Source of the DNA: Sphingomonas sanxanigenens DSM 19645 = NX02
GTDB taxonomy: Bacteria > Pseudomonadota > Alphaproteobacteria > Sphingomonadales > Sphingomonadaceae
DNA length: 64,000 nt
Assembly (NCBI RefSeq): GCF_000512205.2
Contig: NZ_CP006644.1
Coordinates: forward strand, 5,911,501 to 5,975,500
Direction: 5' to 3'
The position numbers and the translations under genes are program-made. Position 1 is the stretch's first letter. The number at the start of each line of letters is the position of its first letter. Below the pieces are notes generated by a model, which saw only the letters and a program-made list of their open reading frames with translations, had not been told where the DNA came from and made no database searches. This document shows positions 59,201 to 64,000 of this stretch, one piece after another.

Positions 59201-59254
59201 CCGGGGACCGTAACGGACCCGGCAAGCGCGTGCATCTGAGGCTCGCCGGGGTCC
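59201..59254 (+). promoter_or_regulatory. Competing pairings: protector hairpin (1:2) and antiterminator (2:3)
   Basis: Arm 1 CCGGG (59201-59205) pairs with CCCGG (59218-59222), with an inner CCG-TAA-CGG. Arm 2 GGACCCGGC (59215-59223) can instead pair with arm 3 GCCGGGGTCC (59245-59254). Arm 3 overlaps the 5' arm of the terminator at 59240-59266. So 1:2 allows termination and 2:3 prevents it, as in classical leader-peptide attenuators. Confidence 0.65.
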
Positions 59255-59272
59255 GCCCGGCGGGCCTTTTCC
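59240..59272 (+). terminator. Second terminator/attenuator, directly upstream of the EF-Tu paralogue
   Basis: GGCTCGCCGGG-GTCCG-CCCGGCGGGCC (11 pairs, one G-U) followed by TTTTCCTTT. It lies between leader ORF 2 and the EF-Tu-like gene, so it must be read through for expression. Confidence 0.85.
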
Positions 59273-59343
59273 TTTGTCACTTATTCGGCGCGTCACCGGC
59301 GAGGCGGCGCGGCGGCACCCCTTTGGCGCGCCAATGCCAATGG

Positions 59344-59378
59344 CCGTCCGGGCTGGTTTGGCCAACCCGTCCGGACGG
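59344..59378 (+). promoter_or_regulatory. Hairpin ahead of the EF-Tu paralogue ribosome site
   Basis: CCGTCCGG pairs exactly with CCGGACGG; inside, GGTT pairs with AACC. There is no T-tract. It ends 13 bases before the AGGA ribosome site and may act on translation or message stability. Confidence 0.6.
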
Positions 59379-59403
59379 CGCCTTCAAGAGCAGGAACAAG
59401 ACG

Positions 59404-60591
59404 ATGCTCAACACCAAGACGCATGTGAATGTCGGGACCATCGGCCATGTCGATCATGGCAAGACCACGCTGACCTCCGCGATCACGCGGGTGCAGGCGG
59501 CGCGGTTCGGCGGGCAGGCCCTGTCCTACGACCAGATCGACCGGGCGCCGGAGGAGCGCGCCCGCGGCATCACGATCAACACCGCGCATGTGCAGTATGA
59601 GTCGGACAGCCGGCATTACGCCCACATCGATTGCCCGGGCCATGCCGACTATGTGAAGAACATGATCACCGGCGCGTCGCAGATGGACGGCGCTATCCTG
59701 CTCGTCGACGCCACCAGCGGCGCCGCCAGGCAGACGATCGAGCATGTCCTGCTCGCGCGCCAGGTGGGCGTTCGCCACATCGTCGTGTTCGTCAACAAGC
59801 TGGACATGGTGCCCGCAGCGGATCGGGACGAGATCCGCGCGCTGATCGAGCTGGAGATCGGCGAACTGCTCGGGCTGCGCGGTTATGAAGGCTCGCCCTT
59901 CATCTTCGGCAGCGCGTTGCGCGCGGCGCAGGCGATCGAGCGCGGCGACCTCGCCGATGCCGATGTGCAGGCGATCGCCGGTCTCGTCGCGGCGCTGGAC
60001 CGCCACATCCCCGATCCCGTGCGGGATCTGGAGGGCGCGTTCCTGATGCCGATCGAGGGCGTCCACACCATCGCCGGCCGCGGCACGGTGGTGTCCGGCC
60101 GCGTCGATCGCGGCCGGGTGAAGGTGGGCGATCTCGTCGAGATCGTGGGCAGCGAGGAGGATGGTACCTCGGTCGTCACCGGCGTGCAATCCTTTCACAA
60201 GGATGTGCCGGAGGCGGTGGCGGGCATGAATGTCGGCCTGTTGCTGCGCGGGCTGAAGCGCGACGCGGTGGTGCGCGGCCAGGTGCTGAGCGCCCCGGGT
60301 GCGATCCAGGCGCGCAGCAGCGGGCGGGCGGAACTGTTCGTGCTCGCGAAGGAGGAAGGCGGCCGGCACACGCCGTTCGCCAGCGGCTATCGCCCGCAAT
60401 TCTTCTTCGGCGCCACCGACGTGACCGGCGTGATCCGGGTGGATGGCGGCGACGCCGTGGCGCCCGGCGACCGTGCGGAGATCGGCTTCGAGCTCAACCG
60501 ACCGGTCGGCCTCGAACCCGGCGTGCGCTTCGCGATCCGTGAAGGCGGCAAGACCGTCGGCGCGGGCCTCGTCACCGCGGTAACCGACTAG
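59404..60591 (+). CDS. Divergent stand-alone elongation factor Tu paralogue
   Basis: 395 residues, full-length three-domain EF-Tu. GTPase motifs are intact: [29 protein letters not shown] with the catalytic His, NKLD and GSAL. YRPQF and [15 protein letters not shown] are kept in domain III. It is far from ordinary EF-Tu in places: [10 protein letters not shown] replaces the usual DGPMPQTREH, a three-residue insertion follows NKLDMV, the residue matching E. coli Tyr160 appears to be Arg, and [10 protein letters not shown] replaces FRTTDVTG (E. coli positions 333-334). It is not in an rps/fus operon. AGGA at 59392-59395 sets the start. Expression must pass the leader terminators. Possibly a drug-resistant or stress EF-Tu. 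Confidence 0.92.
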   Translation: MLNTKTHVNVGTIGHVDHGKTTLTSAITRVQAARFGGQALSYDQIDRAPEERARGITINTAHVQYESDSRHYAHIDCPGHADYVKNMITGASQMDGAILLVDATSGAARQTIEHVLLARQVGVRHIVVFVNKLDMVPAADRDEIRALIELEIGELLGLRGYEGSPFIFGSALRAAQAIERGDLADADVQAIAGLVAALDRHIPDPVRDLEGAFLMPIEGVHTIAGRGTVVSGRVDRGRVKVGDLVEIVGSEEDGTSVVTGVQSFHKDVPEAVAGMNVGLLLRGLKRDAVVRGQVLSAPGAIQARSSGRAELFVLAKEEGGRHTPFASGYRPQFFFGATDVTGVIRVDGGDAVAPGDRAEIGFELNRPVGLEPGVRFAIREGGKTVGAGLVTAVTD

Positions 60592-60613
60592 CGCGACGTC
60601 GCGCGTGACGGCT

Positions 60614-60651
60614 CCCGGCCCTGGGAGAGAACTTTGCGCCCCAGGGTCGGG
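60614..60651. terminator. Inverted repeat after the EF-Tu paralogue
   Basis: CCCGGCCCTGGG pairs with CCCAGGGTCGGG (12 pairs, one G-U), loop of 14. There is no T-tract, so terminator activity is uncertain. Confidence 0.5.
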
Positions 60652-60673
60652 GGATGTGGTTGACTCGCTTGAT

Positions 60674-60862
60674 TCAGTCCGAATGACGGTTTGCGGGAAA
60701 TTTCTCCAGCCAATGAATGCGGCTCTCGAATGATTTACGGAGTCGGCTGGTCGGCGCGATGCCGAGGCGCATACGGCATCGTTCGATTTCTGTATCCAAC
60801 TGGGCGAAGCTTAACTTGGCCAAGTCTTCCTCATGATCGATGATGCCGCTGCGTTTACCCAT
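60674..60862 (-). CDS. Small hypothetical protein
   Basis: 62 residues, MGKRSGIIDHEEDLAKLSF at the start and a basic helical C-terminus (RLRKSFESRIHWLEKF). It stands 33 bases after the DUF2442 gene in the same direction and may be a third member of that unit. The ribosome site is weak and a TTG seven codons earlier is also in frame. No family recognised. Confidence 0.5.
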   Translation of the reverse strand: MGKRSGIIDHEEDLAKLSFAQLDTEIERCRMRLGIAPTSRLRKSFESRIHWLEKFPANRHSD

Positions 60863-60895
60863 GATGGGGATGCTCGCTGTCAAAAGAGGGGGGCT

Positions 60896-61159
60896 TCAGG
60901 CGGCGCGCTTTGCAAGCCGACCCGCCGTATCAAGCCGCTGATGCAGAGCATTCGGCGATAGCTCCAGCCCATTGGGCCAAGCAAGCGCACCACCTTCGAT
61001 GAAGGCCCGCGCGAAATAATCAGGATCAGCGAGCGGACGCGTCAGCACCGTGTCCCGCGCGATCAGCTCTTCCGCAGACCAGATACCATGCGCGCCGTCG
61101 CTGAAGGCCAGATCGAGGCGCATGGCGCCGGCCGGTCTGATGGCAATGATCTTAATCAT
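60896..61159 (-). CDS. DUF2442 protein
   Basis: 87 residues. DUF2442 pattern: LAFSDGAHGIWSAEELI, LADPDYFARAFIEGGALAWPNGLELSP. These proteins usually follow a DUF4160 gene; the pair is suspected to be a toxin-antitoxin-like module. It overlaps the DUF4160 gene by eight bases. Confidence 0.85.
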   Translation of the reverse strand: MIKIIAIRPAGAMRLDLAFSDGAHGIWSAEELIARDTVLTRPLADPDYFARAFIEGGALAWPNGLELSPNALHQRLDTAGRLAKRAA

Positions 61160-61421
61160 CCTGGTCGGCTCCCGGGATCAGTTCCATCGGCTCCAGCGCT
61201 TCGCCGCGCGACCAGTTTGCCATCAGTTCCGCCTGATGGTCCAGCGCCCATTGCCGAACGATCCGCGCCGCCTTGTTCGGCAGGGTGCCGGCGATGATCT
61301 CGCCGTCCGCGATGCCGACAAAGGCCTCGAAGCCCTGATAGAAGGCATGAAAATGCGGCGGCGGATGATCGTCATGATACATCCGGATGATGATGCCGAA
61401 GAAGACCGAGATGATCGGCAT
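61152..61421 (-). CDS. DUF4160 protein
   Basis: 89 residues. Typical MPIISVFFGIIIRMYHDDHPPPHFHAFYQ with the conserved DDHPPPHFH motif. Pairs with the DUF2442 gene downstream. It lies 21 bases after the nrdB stop in the same direction, so it may be expressed with the nrd genes by read-through. Confidence 0.87.
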   Translation of the reverse strand: MPIISVFFGIIIRMYHDDHPPPHFHAFYQGFEAFVGIADGEIIAGTLPNKAARIVRQWALDHQAELMANWSRGEALEPMELIPGADQDD

Positions 61422-61442
61422 GGACTGCCCGAAGGCGGCGGA

Positions 61443-62495
61443 TTACTCCGCCGCAATCCCCGCCTTCGAGAACATGTCGCCCTCATCGAGATCCTCGTTG
61501 GCGATCGCGCTCGTCTTCGCCTGCCGGCGCTTGTCGAAGCTGTCCCACACCTCGTTCCAGTTGCCGCGGGTCGCCGCCTTCGAATATTCGGTCGCGCGGG
61601 TCTCGAAGAAATTGGCGTGCTCCACGCCGTTCAGCAGCGGCGCCAGCCACGGCAGCGGGTGTTCCTCGATCATGTACATCGGCTTGAGGCCGAGCTGGCC
61701 CAGGCGCCAGTCCGCGATGTAGCGGATATATTTCTTGATCTCCTTGGGCGTCATGCCCGGCACCGGGCCCTGCTCGAAGGCGAGGTCGATGAACGCGTCT
61801 TCCAGGCCGACGGTGGTGTGGCACACGTCGCGAATGTCCTTCTTCACCGCCGGGGTCAGGCAGTCCCGCTCCTTGGTGAAGGCGTGGAACAGGCGGGTGA
61901 TGCCCTCGCAGTGCAGGCTCTCGTCGCGGATCGACCAGGTGACGATCTGCCCCATGCCCTTCATCTTGTTGAAGCGTGGGAAGTTCATCAGCATCGCGAA
62001 GCTGGCGAACAGCTGCAGCCCCTCGGTGAAGCCGCCGAACATCGCCAAGGTGCGCGCGATATCCTCGTCGCTGTCGACGCCGAACGTCGCCAGATAATCG
62101 TGCTTGTCCTTCATTTCCTTGTACTGAAGGAACATGCCATATTCGCTCTCGGGCATGCCGATCGTGTCGAGCAGATGGCTGTAGGCGGCGATGTGCACCG
62201 TCTCCATGTTGCTGAACGCGGTCAGCATCATCTTGATCTCGGTCGGCTTGAACACGCGGCCATATTTGTCGTGGTAGCAATCCTGCACCTCGACGTCGGC
62301 CTGCGTGAAGAAGCGGAAGATCTGCGTCAGCAGGTTGCGCTCATGGTCGGTCAGCTTCTGCGCCCAGTCGCGGCAATCCTCGCCCAGCGGCACTTCCTCC
62401 GGCATCCAGTGGATCTGCTGCTGGCGCTTCCAGAATTCGAACGCCCACGGATATTCGAAGGGCTTGTACTGCTTGGAAGCCTGGAGGAGCGGCAT
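61443..62495 (-). CDS. nrdB: Ribonucleotide reductase class I, beta subunit
   Basis: 350 residues. Carries the radical tyrosine (METVHIAAYSHLLDTIG) next to metal ligands Glu and His, with further ligands in GFTEGLQLFASFA and IRDESLHCEG. Works with NrdA to make deoxyribonucleotides. It follows nrdA by about 300 bases of repeat-rich DNA. Confidence 0.96.
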   Translation of the reverse strand: MPLLQASKQYKPFEYPWAFEFWKRQQQIHWMPEEVPLGEDCRDWAQKLTDHERNLLTQIFRFFTQADVEVQDCYHDKYGRVFKPTEIKMMLTAFSNMETVHIAAYSHLLDTIGMPESEYGMFLQYKEMKDKHDYLATFGVDSDEDIARTLAMFGGFTEGLQLFASFAMLMNFPRFNKMKGMGQIVTWSIRDESLHCEGITRLFHAFTKERDCLTPAVKKDIRDVCHTTVGLEDAFIDLAFEQGPVPGMTPKEIKKYIRYIADWRLGQLGLKPMYMIEEHPLPWLAPLLNGVEHANFFETRATEYSKAATRGNWNEVWDSFDKRRQAKTSAIANEDLDEGDMFSKAGIAAE

Positions 62496-62514
62496 CGTCT
62501 GGTCCTTCTTCTGT

Positions 62515-62796
62515 CCCTCTCCCCTTGTGGGAGAGGGAGGGGCCCGGCCGCGCTAGCGGACGGGAGGGTGAGGGGGTGTCGCGGCCACGGCGATCCGCGC
62601 CAGCACGCCCTCGAGATGGGTGGTCAAATCCCCTCTCCTCTCCGGAACGGGGAGGGGGACCACCGCCGAAAGGCGGTGGTGGAGGGGTGGGCGCCGAAGC
62701 GTCCCGATCATATGCATTGAACCGACTGAGGCCGAGCCCGCCCCTCCACCACCCGGCTGCGCCGGGCGGAAACTCCCACGAGGGGAGAGGGGTGGC
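62515..62796. repeat. Repeat-rich spacer between nrdA and nrdB
   Basis: Several palindromes: CCCTCTCCCCTTGTGGGAG, CTCTCCGGAACGGGGAG, CACCGCCGAAAGGCGGTGG, ACCACCCGGCTGCGCCGGG. These are the dispersed sphingomonad-type intergenic repeats. No gene is seen in this spacer. Confidence 0.65.
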
Positions 62797-62799
62797 CGT

Positions 62800-64000
62800 T
62801 CACTGGCAGGCCAGGCACTCGTCATAATCCTTCACCTCGACCTCGATCTGCTTGAGGTCGATGGTGTTGTCGGCCTCCACGCCGCCGGCGAAGCCCGCGC
62901 GCTGCACCGACTTGGAGCGGAGATAGTAGAGCGACTTGATGCCCAGTTCCCAGGCGCGGAAGTGGAGCATCAGCAGATCCCACTTCTCGACGTCCGCCGG
63001 GATGAACAGGTTCAACGAGGCCGACTGGTCGATATAGGGCGTGCGATCGGCGGCAAGTTCGAGCAGCCAGCGCTGGTCGATCTCGAAGCTGGTCTTGTAC
63101 GTGTCCTTCTCGTCCGGCGTCAGGAAGTCGAGATGCTGCACGGAGCCGCCCTTCTCCAGGATCGAGTTCCACACCGCGTCCGAATTCTTGGACTTCGCGA
63201 TCAGCAGTTTCTCGAGATAGGGGTTCTTGATCGAGAAGCTGCCCGACAGCGTCTTGTGCGTGTAGATGTTCGCCGGGATCGGCTCGATGCAGGCGCTGGT
63301 GCCGCCGCAGATGATGCTGATCGACGCGGTCGGCGCGATCGCCATCTTGCAGCTGAAGCGCTCCATCACGCCCATGTCGGCGGCATCGGGGCAGGGGCCG
63401 CGCTCCACCGCGAGCTGCATCGACGCCTCGTTCACCTGCGCGTTGATGTGCTTGAAGATGCGCAGGTTCCACGACTTCGCCATTGCGCCCTCGAATGGCA
63501 GCCCGCGCGCCTGGAGGAAGCTGTGGAAGCCCATCACGCCCAGGCCCACCGAACGCTCACGGCTGGCGCTGTACTTGGCGCGTGCCATTTCGGGCGCGGC
63601 GCGGGCGATATAGTCGCTCAGCACATTGTCGAGGAAGCGCATCACGTCCTCGATGAAGATCTTGTCGTCCTTCCACTCGTCCCACGTCTCGAGGTTGAGC
63701 GACGAGAGGCAGCACACTGCGGTGCGATCGTTGCCCAGATGGTCGCGGCCGGTGGGCAGCGTGATTTCCGAGCAGAGGTTGGAGGTGGAAACCTTCAGCC
63801 CGAGATCGCGGTGATGCTTCGGCATCGCCTTGTTCACATGGTCCGAGAAGACGATGTAGGGCTCGCCCGTCGCCAGGCGGGTCTCGACCAGCTTCTGGAA
63901 CAGCGCGCGCGCATCGACGCGGGCCCGTTCCGAGCCGTCCTTGGGGCTGACCAGCGCCCATTCCTTGCCGTCGCGCACCGCTTCCATGAAGGTGTCCGGA
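62800..64000 (-). CDS. nrdA: Ribonucleotide reductase class I, alpha subunit, C-terminal part
   Basis: The gene continues beyond the right edge; the visible 400 residues are the C-terminal half. Active-site cysteines are in SNLCSEITLP and TAVCCLSSLNL (E. coli Cys439 and Cys462 regions), the NxCxE-type order is kept, and the C-terminal redox pair is DYDECLACQ. The Tyr-Tyr radical path residues are in SLYYLRSK. The N-terminal allosteric cone is outside the window. Confidence 0.96.
   Translation of the reverse strand, partial: PDTFMEAVRDGKEWALVSPKDGSERARVDARALFQKLVETRLATGEPYIVFSDHVNKAMPKHHRDLGLKVSTSNLCSEITLPTGRDHLGNDRTAVCCLSSLNLETWDEWKDDKIFIEDVMRFLDNVLSDYIARAAPEMARAKYSASRERSVGLGVMGFHSFLQARGLPFEGAMAKSWNLRIFKHINAQVNEASMQLAVERGPCPDAADMGVMERFSCKMAIAPTASISIICGGTSACIEPIPANIYTHKTLSGSFSIKNPYLEKLLIAKSKNSDAVWNSILEKGGSVQHLDFLTPDEKDTYKTSFEIDQRWLLELAADRTPYIDQSASLNLFIPADVEKWDLLMLHFRAWELGIKSLYYLRSKSVQRAGFAGGVEADNTIDLKQIEVEVKDYDECLACQ

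Noticed and set aside
59274..59403. Third leader ORF between the second terminator and the EF-Tu start
   Set aside because: An open frame from a TTG runs on into the EF-Tu gene in another frame and has no ribosome site.

Overview
The window looks like a chromosomal segment of an alphaproteobacterium of the Sphingomonadaceae (Sphingomonas-like). This rests on very high GC, the alphaproteobacterial order hom-glpX, a metH split into two genes, a Caulobacter/sphingomonad-type TonB receptor, a RegB/RegA pair beside a cytochrome o oxidase, a GTTC-N7-GTTC LexA box, and intergenic CTCTCCCC-type palindromes. This is inference from gene content; no 16S gene or other marker is present.

Layout. 1-7.3 kb: end of lnt, metK (with a 16-bp GATATC-centred operator), a GNAT acetyltransferase and sppA on the minus strand, then groES-groEL behind a perfect CIRCE element. 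7.3-15.3 kb: a TetR regulator and a six-gene catabolic operon (CoA ligase, amidohydrolase-like protein, KshA-like Rieske oxygenase, MFS transporter, two acyl-CoA dehydrogenases), with the same TGGAC-N4-GTCCA palindrome before the regulator and before the operon. 15.3-24.7 kb: two small lipoproteins, then the methionine cluster (ArsR-methyltransferase fusion, metF, metH in two parts), hom and glpX. The metK operator recurs in front of this cluster. 24.7-30.5 kb: bactofilin, an acidic small protein, a 2OG-Fe(II) oxygenase, a radical SAM protein plus UdgX behind a LexA box, and an aminotransferase. 30.6-41.4 kb: a 1508-residue RTX-type secreted protein, gpmA, dienelactone hydrolase, an IS110-family element, then DUF4269, M14 peptidase, DUF4136 lipoprotein and ADP-ribosylglycohydrolase genes. 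41.4-47.1 kb: TonB receptor, GntR regulator and MHS-type transporter. 47.2-54.1 kb: cyoABCD-surf1-regB-regA as one overlapping operon. 54.1-58.7 kb: LysR/SDR divergent pair, GntP permease, SGNH hydrolase, DUF2171 protein. 58.8-60.6 kb: a divergent stand-alone EF-Tu paralogue behind a leader of more than 500 bases. 60.6-64 kb: a DUF4160/DUF2442 pair and nrdB-nrdA (nrdA runs off the window).

The most unusual locus is the EF-Tu paralogue. Its leader holds two tiny ORFs with good ribosome binding sites, each followed by a terminator. After the second ORF there are 1:2, 2:3 and 3:4 pairings laid out like an amino-acid biosynthetic attenuator. The protein differs from the otherwise very conserved domain III motif at the two adjacent positions (E. 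coli 333 and 334) where pulvomycin-resistance changes are known. A drug- or stalling-inducible alternative EF-Tu is the hypothesis I consider most worth testing.

Several regulatory circuits can be read from the DNA: a SahR-type SAM-cycle regulon (metK and the met cluster), HrcA/CIRCE control of groESL, TetR control of the catabolic operon, LexA control of the radical SAM-UdgX operon, and possible GntR sites shared by the TonB receptor and its neighbouring regulator. No tRNA, rRNA or CRISPR array was seen.
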